Shown here one piece after another: positions 43,453 to 52,961 of a DNA stretch of 64,000 bases. Both the position numbers and the translations under genes were made by a program. The stretch is from assembly GCA_965656875.1 (NCBI GenBank), contig CBFHMJ010000026.1, positions 62,001 through 126,000 on the forward strand, read 5' to 3'. The notes beneath the pieces are model-generated. The model did no database searches. It saw nothing but the letters and a program-made list of their open reading frames with translations, and had not been told where the DNA came from. This DNA is from CBFHMJ01 sp965656875. GTDB taxonomy: Bacteria > Pseudomonadota > Gammaproteobacteria > Enterobacterales > Alteromonadaceae. Each line of letters opens with the position of its first letter. Position 1 is the stretch's first letter.

Positions 43453-44664
43453 ATGAAACGAGCCGTAATCACAGGAATCGGAATTGTCTCAAGCATAGGC
43501 AATAATAAAAGTGAAGTACTGGATTCTTTGAAGGTAGGGCGTTCTGGCGTTAAATACAGTGAAGAATTCGAACAAATGAATCTTCGCTCTCTGGTTTCGG
43601 CTAAACCTGAAATCAACATCAAAGAAAAAGTAGACCGTAAAGCACTTCGTTTTATGGGTGAAGGTGCAGCCTATGCGCATATTGCAATGCAAGAAGCGAT
43701 AGAAGATTCAGGTTTATCAGACGAGCAAGTTTCTAATCCTCGCACGGGACTGGTCGTTGGGTCCGGCGGTGCATCATCAAAAAATCAGGTTGAAAGTGCA
43801 GATACACTGCGAGAGCGCGGTGTAAAACGGATAGGTGCTTACATGGTGCCTCGTACTATGTCGAGTACGTGTTCGGCGACACTGGCAACACCGTTTAAGA
43901 TTAAAGGTATCAATTACTCCATCAGTTCAGCTTGTGCAACCAGTGCGCATTGTATTGGTCATGCGCTGGAGCAAATTCAGCTGGGTAAACAAGACGTCGT
44001 GTTTGCTGGTGGCGGTGAGGAAGTTCACTGGACATTGGCAATGGAATTCGACGCAATGGGAGCATTATCAACGAAATACAATGAAACTCCTGAGAAAGCG
44101 TCCAGAACTTATGATGCAGACCGTGATGGATTTGTTATCTCTGGTGGTGGCGGTATCGTGGTCGTTGAAGAGTTAGAGCATGCATTAGCGCGTGGTGCTA
44201 AAATCTACGGTGAAATCGTTGGGTACGGTGCGACTTCTGACGGTTACGACATGGTTGCTCCTTCAGGTGAAGGTGCGGTTCGTTGTATGGAAATGGCGAT
44301 GGAACATGTTGATAAGATTGATTACCTGAATACACATGGTACCAGTACGCCTGTTGGTGATGTTAAAGAGCTGGAAGCTATCCAGCAGGTTTTCAGTGAC
44401 AGTATGCCAATGATCAGTGCAACGAAAGCAATGACAGGTCACGCATTAGGTGCGGCAGGTGTACATGAAGCAATTTATTCATTGTTGATGATGGAAAATG
44501 ATTTCGTAGCGCCTTCTATCAACATTGATACCCTGGATGAGAAAGCCGAAGGGTTGAATATTGTAACGGCGCCTGAATCAGGTGTTACGTTAAACACGGT
44601 CATGTCCAATAGCTTTGGCTTCGGTGGTACGAACGCGACTCTGGTCTTCAAACGATACAACTAA
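43453..44664 (+). CDS. fabB: 3-oxoacyl-ACP synthase I
   Basis: A 403-residue condensing enzyme essential for unsaturated fatty-acid elongation in organisms with FabA. The catalytic Cys is in ISSACATSAHCIG near residue 163, with His in NTHGTSTPVGD near 297 and AMTGHALGAAGV near 332. The ISSACATSAHCIGHA sequence and the KASI-type N-terminus MKRAVITGIGIVSSIGNN distinguish it from FabF. No fabA is adjacent, unlike in Pseudomonas. A terminator follows. Confidence 0.96.
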   Translation: MKRAVITGIGIVSSIGNNKSEVLDSLKVGRSGVKYSEEFEQMNLRSLVSAKPEINIKEKVDRKALRFMGEGAAYAHIAMQEAIEDSGLSDEQVSNPRTGLVVGSGGASSKNQVESADTLRERGVKRIGAYMVPRTMSSTCSATLATPFKIKGINYSISSACATSAHCIGHALEQIQLGKQDVVFAGGGEEVHWTLAMEFDAMGALSTKYNETPEKASRTYDADRDGFVISGGGGIVVVEELEHALARGAKIYGEIVGYGATSDGYDMVAPSGEGAVRCMEMAMEHVDKIDYLNTHGTSTPVGDVKELEAIQQVFSDSMPMISATKAMTGHALGAAGVHEAIYSLLMMENDFVAPSINIDTLDEKAEGLNIVTAPESGVTLNTVMSNSFGFGGTNATLVFKRYN

Positions 44665-44696
44665 CTCTTGCTACAAGAATTAATCCATGCATTCTT

Positions 44697-44722
44697 AAAG
44701 CCCGGTATTTATATCGGGCTTT
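44697..44722 (+). terminator. Intrinsic terminator after fabB
   Basis: AAAGCCCG pairs with CGGGCTTT around a ten-base AT-rich loop, followed by ATTATTTTT. Confidence 0.75.
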
Positions 44723-44885
44723 ATTATTTTTAAGTTCTGGCTATATGTTATATCCGATATTTAGCTTATCCCGCCTTATTTAGTAAATTTCATTAGAAAC
44801 TACCTGTTTTATCTCTCCTGGTGGGCGTAGAATGCAGGCTTCTTTGTGTTTTAAATCATTGTTTCCCTGAAGTAAGTCCAGTCCT

Positions 44886-46001
44886 ATGAACATTTATTAC
44901 GATGAAAACATGCCCTGGGTAACTCAGTTTTTTTCTGGGTTTGGCACGTTGACGCCATTCAGTGGTCGGGATGTCACAACCGATAAAATCCGTGATGCGC
45001 ATGTACTACTGACTCGTTCTATTACCCAGGTAAATGCCGATTTACTGGATGGTTGTAGTCAGTTGGAATTTGTTGGAACAGCCACTATCGGATTTGATCA
45101 TATTGATCGGCAGTACTTGCAGCAACGAAATATCGCGTTCACCAATTCTCCGGGATGCAATGCTAATTCAGTGGCTGAATATGTGGTCAGTGCGTTGTTC
45201 GTTCTTCAGCAAAAGTATGATGTTGATTTACGTGAATTGTGTGTTGGTATTGTTGGAGCAGGTAATACAGGCAGTGCATTACAAACAAAACTGGATGCGC
45301 TGGGCATTCGCTACTTGCTATGCGATCCACCAAAACAGCAAGCGGGTGATCCCCGTTCTTTTGTGGATTATCAGACGTTGCTATCACAAAGTGACATCGT
45401 CTCGTTTCATGTTCCAAAAGTGAAAGAAGGTGTACATCGCACGATTGATTTGTTTGGTGACGATCACATGGCTGCGGCAAAACCGGGGCAGATGTTCATC
45501 AATGCGTGTCGGGGCGAAGTGATCGATAATAACGCATTGCTTAAAGCTAAACAGAAAGGCTGGAAAAATCCTGTCGTATTAGACGTTTGGGCGAATGAAC
45601 CGCACATAGAGCAAGCACTAATACCTTATGTGGATATCGCGACGCCGCACATCGCAGGTCATAGTATCGATGGAAAGGCTCGTGGCACAGAAATGCTATA
45701 TGCAGAATTATGTAAGCGTAAACAATTACCTATAAGCTATTCGTATAAGGAATTTCTTCCGGAAAGCATATTTACTAGTATTTCCGTTTCGACTGATCTT
45801 CAGTGGCACGATCTCGGTCGATTAATACATCTTGTCTATGACGTGAGGCGAGATGATGCGATATTCAGGAACAGGTTGTCGAAAAACGGATTCGACGGGC
45901 TACGGAAACATTACCCTGTTCGTTATGAGTTTAGTGCTTTGCAGGTCACGAGCGCAAAGCAGTCAGATCAAACAATTTTGTCCAATTTAGGATTTGGTTA
46001 G
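44886..46001 (+). CDS. pdxB: Erythronate-4-phosphate dehydrogenase
   Basis: A 371-residue D-2-hydroxyacid dehydrogenase of the DXP-dependent pyridoxal phosphate pathway. NAD-binding motif GIVGAGNTGSALQTKL near residue 121, catalytic region NACRGEVIDNNALL near 205, and His in TPHIAGHSIDGKARG near 255 are visible. A C-terminal dimerisation domain specific to PdxB follows. It is located before asd and fimV, as in many gammaproteobacteria. It ends 12 bases before asd. Confidence 0.95.
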   Translation: MNIYYDENMPWVTQFFSGFGTLTPFSGRDVTTDKIRDAHVLLTRSITQVNADLLDGCSQLEFVGTATIGFDHIDRQYLQQRNIAFTNSPGCNANSVAEYVVSALFVLQQKYDVDLRELCVGIVGAGNTGSALQTKLDALGIRYLLCDPPKQQAGDPRSFVDYQTLLSQSDIVSFHVPKVKEGVHRTIDLFGDDHMAAAKPGQMFINACRGEVIDNNALLKAKQKGWKNPVVLDVWANEPHIEQALIPYVDIATPHIAGHSIDGKARGTEMLYAELCKRKQLPISYSYKEFLPESIFTSISVSTDLQWHDLGRLIHLVYDVRRDDAIFRNRLSKNGFDGLRKHYPVRYEFSALQVTSAKQSDQTILSNLGFG

Positions 46002-46013
46002 GAGTTTATACAT

Positions 46014-47030
46014 ATGTCACAGCAATATAATGTCGCTGTACTTGGCGCTACTGGTGTTGTCGGTAAACAGATTATTGATATCCTGGAAGAACGGAATTTT
46101 CCGGTTGCACAACTTTTCCCACTGGCGAGCAGTCGCTCAGCGGGTAAAACAATTGAATACAAAGGTGAAGAGATTGAAGTTATTGATGTAGATACCTTTG
46201 ACTGGACTCAGGTTCAACTGGGTTTCTTCTCAGCAGGTGGTTCTACGTCAGCAAAATATGCGCCAATCGCAGGTGAGTCGGGTTGTATTGTCATTGATAA
46301 TACTTCTCACTTTAGAAATGAACCTGACATTCCTCTGGTAGTGCCGGAAGTTAACCCGGGTGCGCTGGCGGATTTCAGAAATCGTAATATTATCGCCAAT
46401 CCAAACTGTTCAACCATTCAAATGGTTGTTGCACTGAAACCTATTTATGATGCCGCAGGTATTGATCGTGTGAATGTATCAACCTATCAGTCAGTGAGTG
46501 GCGCTGGTGGTTCAGCGATTGAAGAAATGGTTAAGCAAACAGGTGAGCTGTTAAATGGTCGTCCTGTTGAAGCAGAATCTTTCACCAAACAAATTGCATT
46601 TAATGCAATTCCTCACATTGATACTTTCCAGGATAACGGATATACCCGCGAAGAGATGAAAATGGTTTGGGAAACCAAAAAAATCATGGGTGATGAATCT
46701 ATTCTGGTAAACCCAACAGCGGTACGAGTGCCGGTTATTTTTGGTCATGGTGAAGCGCTTCATATTGAAACCCGTGAACAGCTGGATGCTGAAGGTGCTA
46801 AAAATCTTCTTCGCGAAGCTCCGGGTGTTGTTGTGATTGAAGATGATCATGATTATCCGACTCAGGTAACAGATGCTTCAGGCAGAGATGAAGTGTTTGT
46901 TGGCCGTATTCGTAATGATATTTCCCACTCTCATGGTCTGAACATGTGGATCGTTGCGGATAACATTCGCAAAGGTGCAGCAACAAACAGTGTGCAGATT
47001 GCAGAAGTGCTGATTCGTGATTATCTGTAA
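46014..47030 (+). CDS. asd: Aspartate-semialdehyde dehydrogenase
   Basis: A 338-residue protein that makes L-aspartate semialdehyde for lysine, threonine, methionine and diaminopimelate synthesis. The N-terminal NADP motif is VLGATGVVGKQI, the active-site Cys is in ANPNCSTIQM near residue 132, and the catalytic His is in RVPVIFGHGEALHIE near 245. The gene is of the group next to pdxB/fimV (Usg/Asd type), but unlike inactive E. coli Usg it keeps the active-site Cys, so it is probably functional. GGAG precedes the start. A terminator follows. Confidence 0.95.
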   Translation: MSQQYNVAVLGATGVVGKQIIDILEERNFPVAQLFPLASSRSAGKTIEYKGEEIEVIDVDTFDWTQVQLGFFSAGGSTSAKYAPIAGESGCIVIDNTSHFRNEPDIPLVVPEVNPGALADFRNRNIIANPNCSTIQMVVALKPIYDAAGIDRVNVSTYQSVSGAGGSAIEEMVKQTGELLNGRPVEAESFTKQIAFNAIPHIDTFQDNGYTREEMKMVWETKKIMGDESILVNPTAVRVPVIFGHGEALHIETREQLDAEGAKNLLREAPGVVVIEDDHDYPTQVTDASGRDEVFVGRIRNDISHSHGLNMWIVADNIRKGAATNSVQIAEVLIRDYL

Positions 47031-47052
47031 TTGATAGCCGTTTTAGTGTTGA

Positions 47053-47082
47053 AAACAGGAGCTGATTTCAGCTCCTGTTTTT
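47053..47082 (+). terminator. Intrinsic terminator after asd
   Basis: The 12-base arms AACAGGAGCTGA and TCAGCTCCTGTT face each other across a two-base centre and are followed by TTTTTGG. Confidence 0.9.
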
Positions 47083-47252
47083 GGTTGAATCCTTCCTCTT
47101 TGAATCTTCTTTTTCCTGCCTCTTTGGAACCATTTCCGAGAAATTCGATAAATTTAACGTAGTTGTAAACCTTAATCTGTCCATTGTTTGTGATGATGAG
47201 CAATGTTGACTGCAAAAAGTCGAACAGAAGTAACAGAGGAATCAATGAAAAC

Positions 47253-47280
47253 GTGATTAAAATAAATCACTTGTTATAAT
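47253..47280 (+). promoter_or_regulatory. Extended -10 promoter of fimV with overlapping dyad
   Basis: TGTTATAAT (47272-47280) is a perfect TATAAT with an extended TGn element. Directly upstream an inverted repeat GTGATT-N6-AATCAC (47253-47270) covers the spacer and -35 zone, which itself has no good -35 hexamer. The expected start near 47287 gives a leader of about 240 bases. Regulator binding to the dyad is inference; its spacing does not fit CRP or FNR. Confidence 0.5.
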
Positions 47281-47525
47281 CTTTCGGTTTAGACTAAGCG
47301 AGTTAGACAAAACAGTTGCCTGCGGTGGATTAAAACGCAAAAACAATAAAAATCGTCAATATGCGGGTAGGCAGCAATATAATCATTAAATTTTTTGGAA
47401 CGAAGTTTGCTTAATGTTTGCCGTGGCAATAGCCCGGGGTGCATTTTGACGCTTTAATGACACTTGTTCCACGGCCAGAGTTGCCATTTTAGTGTGTTTA
47501 CCAAATTCAGAGCTAAGGATTTTAG

Positions 47526-50500
47526 ATGCGACGTGTTTTACTGCTGATACTCATCATGATTTCGACCACCCTGACGCCGGTGGCCGTTTCTGTGGCAGCG
47601 CCTGATGACATGAAGATCCGTGGGCCAAAAGGGGTTGACTATGGTAAGCAGGGGCGACGTTACGGTCCAATCCGCTCTTCAGACACGCTATGGAAAATAG
47701 CTCAAAAAGTACGTCCTTCTTCCAGCGTTTCAATCTATCAAGTGATGCTGGCGCTTTATTACAAAAATCCTCAATCGTTTGCTGATAAAAATCTTAACCA
47801 CCTAATCGATGACACTTTTCTGACGATTCCTTCCCTGGACGAGATCCGTCGTATTGATCCTGAAGTTGCTAAAAACAAATCTGAAAGTGATGATTCACTG
47901 TGGACGAAAATGAAATCGGGTCAGCTTGACCCAAATGCCGTGCAAATCGCCGATATGAAGGTTCAAAATGCGAAGAAAGCAGATTTGAATCAGGCAAAAG
48001 AAGAATTAAAACAAGAGATAGATACCCTGAGATCCAATCAGGAAAACAAGCTCGACTCTATTCTGGAGCAATCCAGTACATCTCAGGAGCAGGTTCAGAC
48101 TGTCATTGCTGAAAACAAAGAACTAAGTGACCGCCTTGTTCGTATTTCTGACGAAATAGAATCGCTGAAAGGTGAATTGGGCAAAGAACAGGGGATTCAG
48201 AAACAATTACGAGATTTATTAGTCCAGCAAAACGAAATTCTACAATACCAGCAAGCCCAGCTGGAGTTATCCAAAAAACAATCAGAATCAAGTTTTGATC
48301 TTGCCTCAGTATGGCAAGCAATTGCCGAAAATACGCTTTACCAAATTTTACTTGCCGTTATTCCAGCCATCTTTGTACTCCTTGGGGTCTTTATGTATCT
48401 CAAGCCGAAGAAAAAAGATGATGAAATGGATTCGATGACGCTACCGGCGGAATCCATGGCGCCACCTGTTGTTGATGCCCCTGCAGATATCAGCGCACCT
48501 GATGATAATGATGATTTAAATCTGGACGATGATTTAGATGATGATCCACTGGCTGACTTTGACGATGATTTAGCGACTCTCGATGATGATTTATTGGGTG
48601 GCGGTGAAGATGCTATTCAGCTCGATGGCGATGATATTGATGAAAGTTTGTTGTATGAAGATGACGACAGCATACCTGGTTTGGATGAACCGGAAGAAGA
48701 CAAAGTCTTCTCAGATGGTTCAACGGATGCACTGTTAGATCAGGATGAGCTGGAAGATTTATTGGGCGCGGCCAGTGATGCTGATTCACCGATGTCATCT
48801 GACGCAGAAGAAGAAGTTGATCCGGACAATATTCTCTCGGCCAGTGATCTGGATGATTTATTCTCCGGCCTGGATGACGGCGATGATTCGGCATCTGTAA
48901 CCGATGAAGCGCCTGCCGCCGATCCGGTGGCATCAGAAGATGTAACGGATGATTTAATCGATGACATTCTGGATGGTGTCCAGGATGACAATTCAGAGCA
49001 AGCTACAGAAGAACCAGCTGATGTCACAGATATTCAGGAAATTGATGATTTACTGGAAAGTGAGCAAGGTGAAGAAGACGCTGCGACAATTATGGATGAA
49101 ATCGACGATCTCGATCAGTTCCTTGATTCGGAGCTGGATAAGACGTCGATGCCGGACGAAACAAATTTTGATGTCGATATTGATCAGGAATTTTCGATAG
49201 ATGAATTGCTGGAAGATGAAGATTTAACTGAGTCACCAGAGGCGTCAGACACAGAATCTCAAGATGCTGTCTCTCAAGAATCAGAAGCTACGGATGAAGC
49301 ATCTGCCGATGCCGACGATGGTGATATCGACGTCGATGCGTTACTAGCTGAAAACAATATCATCGACAACGAAGAACTTGATGATATAGAGCTGGATATT
49401 CCAGAGGACTCAGAGCCTGAACAGGCGGCTGAGACTGGTGGGGCAAACGATTCAGCCGCTGATGCCATTATTGATGACGTTGATACCTTAATGGACGAGC
49501 TTTCCCACGGTACAGTGCCTGAACCGGACGACGTGCTCGATACGGGTGATATAGACATAGATGCCTTGCTGGAAGCTGAATCTGGCCAGGAAACAGCAAC
49601 CGAGGAAGAAAGTCCGCCTGTTGATGAAGATATATCAATGGATGATATTGATGCGTTGTTGGAAGGTAATACAGAAACAGCGGTAGTTGATGAAAATATT
49701 GCTACAGACACCGATCAGATTGATCTGGATGACATAGATGTCGATGCGTTACTCGATGAAAATGCTGACAGTACAGAAGCAGTGGATGATATTGATGCCA
49801 TTATGGCTGAAGCATCGACGGAAGTGTCTGATGATGAGTCGGAAATCAGTCAACCTGTAGACAACAGTCTGGAAGAGGAAACGCAGTCTGAAACTGACGA
49901 CTTTGATATAGATGATATTGATCAGTTAATGGATGAGCTACAGGATGATAACGAGCAAGATGAAAGTGCTAGTGCTAATGATGAATTAACCGATGAATTA
50001 GCTGATGAACTGGCTGTTGCCGACATATCTGATGATGAAAATGAACTGACTGACGATGCTACTATCGACGAATTGTCCAGTGAGTCTTTCGACATCAATA
50101 ACATTGAAACAGATACATCACTGGATTTTGATCCCGTACACAGTGCAGTAGAACAGTCAGAAACGATTCCAGATGATCCATTTTCGGGGATGGAGGAATT
50201 TGACGAAGTAGCTGAAGAATCCATTGAGCAGGCTGTAGAGCCGGAAGAATTCTCTGAGCAAGATAGTGAAGAAACGGAAGGTGCTGATTTATCCGATGTA
50301 GACTCTTCAATTGATGAGTTAGTCGATGAAAATGATATTGCCGACACCAATGAGGCACTGGAGTCGTTATCTGAGATCACTGTTGAAGACGATGACCTGG
50401 AGAGTGTTGATGGTCTGGACGTTCTGGATGACTTTGACAGCATTACTGATACTGAAAACACTGACGATATTGATTTGTCATCGCTGAATGACGAGATCGA

Positions 50501-51671
50501 AACTGAAGAGAGTGATACGTCAATAGATTCAGAAGAGCCTGTGACACCTGAAACGGTAGAGCCGGAGATTGCTGAAGATGAACCGAATGTCGAAGATTTT
50601 GATACTAAACAGGACAGTCATACGCAAGATGAAGCGGATCAGCAGGGTGAAACTGCCCTTCAAGATAATGACAACGAAGCTGAAGAAGACTTCGCGATGC
50701 CGGATCTGTCTATGGAAGAAGCAGATTCTGACAGACCTGATAATGTCATTGCCAGTCGTGAACTGGACGAATATCCAGAGTTAGAAATTAACGATGAAGA
50801 TTTGCTGGCGGCAGATGATGCAGATGATTTTGACTCAGATGAGGAGCTTCTGGAAGAAGATGACCATTCATTCGATATGGAGCTGGAAGAAGATGATGCT
50901 ATTTCGTCTTTGTCTGATGATATAGAAAATAGTGCCATTCCTGATGATGTTCTTTCAGAAGAAAGCGCTTCAGAAGAACGATTAGATGAGGTTACTGGCA
51001 CTGGCACTGATTCTGGCGACGATATTGAAATTGCGGAGTCATTAGATCTGACTGATGAGGATCTTGCTGATGTCGCGGGAGATGACACTGAAGATAACAT
51101 TAGTATTGAGGATTTACTGGATGAACCGCTAGACGTCAATTCTCTACTAAGTGAAAGTACTGAGGATGACACGGCGGGTCAGATATCTGCGTCTTTGGGT
51201 GGCAATGATAATGATTTTGATGAGTTGCTTTCAGCACTGTCTGTGGAAGAGAGCAGCACTGATGATGTAGCTTTTGAGTCTGAACAAGAATCACTGGCAA
51301 GACTGGATGAATTACTGGAAGAGCCAGAGGTTGAGTCAGGTCAGCAGTTTGATGCCGCAACAGAAGCTGACGATGATTTTGTTGATATCGAGACGTTATT
51401 GCAAGAAGAAACAGAACATGCAGATGTTGATGAGTTATATGACACGTCAAAAATTGAGCAAGCGTTGTCGGAAGTTTCCCCTGATGAACAGGAACGTGAG
51501 ATCGTCGATGTTGATGCCAATAAATATGCAGCAGATTTAGATCTGGCGAAAGCCTATATTGAAATGGGTGATCCAGATGCAGCTAAGGCATTGTTGGAAA
51601 AAATAGTAACAGCTCAGGACGAAGCAACATTGTTTGAGGCTCAGGCATTGCTCAATGCGATTGATTCGTAA
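47526..51671 (+). CDS. fimV: FimV/HubP-family polar landmark protein
   Basis: A 1381-residue inner-membrane protein. It has a signal-like N-terminus (residues 1-24), a periplasmic LysM-like domain (GPIRSSDTLWKIAQKVRPS near 45 and NLNHLIDDTFLTIPS near 93), a coiled coil (about 145-255) and one membrane segment near 270-293. A cytoplasmic Asp/Glu-rich region of about 1000 residues with many D-I-D-x-L-L motifs follows. The C-terminal FimV domain (DLDLAKAYIEMGDPDAAKALLEKI), a TPR-like pair of helices, closes the protein. Relatives organise cell poles, type IV pili (FimV) or chromosome and chemotaxis positioning (HubP). It keeps the asd-fimV-truA order. Confidence 0.93.
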   Translation: MRRVLLLILIMISTTLTPVAVSVAAPDDMKIRGPKGVDYGKQGRRYGPIRSSDTLWKIAQKVRPSSSVSIYQVMLALYYKNPQSFADKNLNHLIDDTFLTIPSLDEIRRIDPEVAKNKSESDDSLWTKMKSGQLDPNAVQIADMKVQNAKKADLNQAKEELKQEIDTLRSNQENKLDSILEQSSTSQEQVQTVIAENKELSDRLVRISDEIESLKGELGKEQGIQKQLRDLLVQQNEILQYQQAQLELSKKQSESSFDLASVWQAIAENTLYQILLAVIPAIFVLLGVFMYLKPKKKDDEMDSMTLPAESMAPPVVDAPADISAPDDNDDLNLDDDLDDDPLADFDDDLATLDDDLLGGGEDAIQLDGDDIDESLLYEDDDSIPGLDEPEEDKVFSDGSTDALLDQDELEDLLGAASDADSPMSSDAEEEVDPDNILSASDLDDLFSGLDDGDDSASVTDEAPAADPVASEDVTDDLIDDILDGVQDDNSEQATEEPADVTDIQEIDDLLESEQGEEDAATIMDEIDDLDQFLDSELDKTSMPDETNFDVDIDQEFSIDELLEDEDLTESPEASDTESQDAVSQESEATDEASADADDGDIDVDALLAENNIIDNEELDDIELDIPEDSEPEQAAETGGANDSAADAIIDDVDTLMDELSHGTVPEPDDVLDTGDIDIDALLEAESGQETATEEESPPVDEDISMDDIDALLEGNTETAVVDENIATDTDQIDLDDIDVDALLDENADSTEAVDDIDAIMAEASTEVSDDESEISQPVDNSLEEETQSETDDFDIDDIDQLMDELQDDNEQDESASANDELTDELADELAVADISDDENELTDDATIDELSSESFDINNIETDTSLDFDPVHSAVEQSETIPDDPFSGMEEFDEVAEESIEQAVEPEEFSEQDSEETEGADLSDVDSSIDELVDENDIADTNEALESLSEITVEDDDLESVDGLDVLDDFDSITDTENTDDIDLSSLNDEIETEESDTSIDSEEPVTPETVEPEIAEDEPNVEDFDTKQDSHTQDEADQQGETALQDNDNEAEEDFAMPDLSMEEADSDRPDNVIASRELDEYPELEINDEDLLAADDADDFDSDEELLEEDDHSFDMELEEDDAISSLSDDIENSAIPDDVLSEESASEERLDEVTGTGTDSGDDIEIAESLDLTDEDLADVAGDDTEDNISIEDLLDEPLDVNSLLSESTEDDTAGQISASLGGNDNDFDELLSALSVEESSTDDVAFESEQESLARLDELLEEPEVESGQQFDAATEADDDFVDIETLLQEETEHADVDELYDTSKIEQALSEVSPDEQEREIVDVDANKYAADLDLAKAYIEMGDPDAAKALLEKIVTAQDEATLFEAQALLNAIDS

Positions 51672-51858
51672 GCGTTAAGCAAAGTTACACTCAATATTTT
51701 TATTAAACGAGAGAAAGGCTGGCAATATGTCGGCCTTTGTTTTTTGTAGAAACCACTCGCAGCATCACGTTGAATATGGATAATACACACCCTCAAAGAA
51801 GATATTGATTTATGTGCTTTCTCTGAATGAGATTGCGCTTGATACAAAAGGTAAATTA

Positions 51859-52650
51859 ATGCGGATAGCATTAGGTATTGAATACGATGGAACAGCCTTT
51901 TATGGCTGGCAACGACAACAAAATGTTATTAGCGTGCAGGAATCGCTTGAAAAGGCGTTAGCTGTTGTCGCTAATGAAGCGATAGAAGTATTTTGCGCCG
52001 GTCGGACTGATGCTGGCGTGCATGGCACCGGGCAAGTAGTGCATTTCGATACTACGAGTGTAAGAAATGAACGAGCCTGGACTATGGGCGTTAACTCTAA
52101 TTTACCTGATAGTGTGGCGGTAAAGTGGGCGAAAGAAGTCACAGACGATTTTCACGCCAGATTCTCAGCAACGGCTCGTCGTTATCGTTACATTATTGCC
52201 AATACGCGTTTACGTCCGGCGATTATGGGGCAGGGAGTAAGCCACTATCACTCGCCACTTGATGCAGAAGCTATGCATCAAGCTGCACAAACCCTGCTGG
52301 GTGAGCGTGATTTCTCGTCGTTCAGAGCGGCAATGTGCCAGTCAAAAACGCCGTTCAGAAATATCCATCATATAAATATTCAACGTTATGGCGACTTTAT
52401 CATTGTTGATATTAAAGCAAATGCGTTCCTGCATCACATGGTCAGAAACATCGTTGGTAGCCTGCTAGAAATAGGAACGGGAAAACAAGACGTTGCCTGG
52501 TTGGAATCGGTAAGAGATGCAAAAGACCGAAAAGTAGCGGCAGTTACCGCTAAGCCTTATGGGTTATATCTGGTTGAGGTTGATTATCCTGACCAGTTTA
52601 ATATTCCAAAGGGACGCCCAGGCCCAGTCTTCCTTCCGGATTCTTTATAG
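51859..52650 (+). CDS. truA: tRNA pseudouridine synthase A
   Basis: A 263-residue protein from ATG 51859 (MRIALGIEYDGTAFYGWQRQ, the conserved N-terminus). A longer frame back to 51805 is non-homologous, and AAAGGTAAA serves as ribosome site. It modifies tRNA positions 38-40. The catalytic Asp is in CAGRTDAGVHGTGQVVHF near residue 54. FHARFSATARRYRY and AFLHHMVRNIVGSLLEIG are family motifs. It lies between fimV and accD. The trp genes often found after truA are absent. Confidence 0.97.
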   Translation: MRIALGIEYDGTAFYGWQRQQNVISVQESLEKALAVVANEAIEVFCAGRTDAGVHGTGQVVHFDTTSVRNERAWTMGVNSNLPDSVAVKWAKEVTDDFHARFSATARRYRYIIANTRLRPAIMGQGVSHYHSPLDAEAMHQAAQTLLGERDFSSFRAAMCQSKTPFRNIHHINIQRYGDFIIVDIKANAFLHHMVRNIVGSLLEIGTGKQDVAWLESVRDAKDRKVAAVTAKPYGLYLVEVDYPDQFNIPKGRPGPVFLPDSL

Positions 52651-52961
52651 GTAAAAAAGAGTGGCTGTGTTAACAAAATTGACGAGTTGTAACAACAAAA
52701 ATAAAAAAATGCATCATTAACGACAGTTAAGACCAGTTTTCATTTAGTTTATTTTGCCGCATATGTTTTAATGGTGCGTTATGATCTTAAGGATCTGAGT
52801 GGATGACATCCGGCCCTTCTTGTTAACGTTTTTAGCCGGAGACGATAATAACAATCACCGTGGAAACACTCAGACCTTGACCAGTTTATACGCATTAATG
52901 CGCTGGTTTTGACTGGCGCGTTAATGAACGCGTTAATGAATAAAATCTCAGAGAGTATGTA
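52651..52961 (+). promoter_or_regulatory. accD leader region with hairpin and 12-bp tandem duplication
   Basis: No ORF is visible. CATTAATGCGC (52893-52903) can pair with GCGCGTTAATG (52916-52926). The 12-base unit CGCGTTAATGAA is then perfectly duplicated (52917-52928 and 52929-52940), so a second partner is available for the same 5' arm. Upstream, TCCGGC...GCCGGA near 52808-52840 forms another stem. The accD ATG is 21 bases after the duplication. Confidence 0.5.

Noticed and set aside
47253..47270. CRP or FNR site before fimV
   Set aside because: GTGA and TCAC are separated by ten rather than six bases, and TTGAT/ATCAA halves are absent.
48613..51450. Long antisense frames inside fimV, such as Ser-rich ones at 49274-49711, 49922-50461 and 50660-51172
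   Set aside because: They are complements of Asp/Glu-rich codons (GAT/GAA reversed give ATC/TTC and, in other frames, Ser codons). They have no ribosome site and low-complexity composition.
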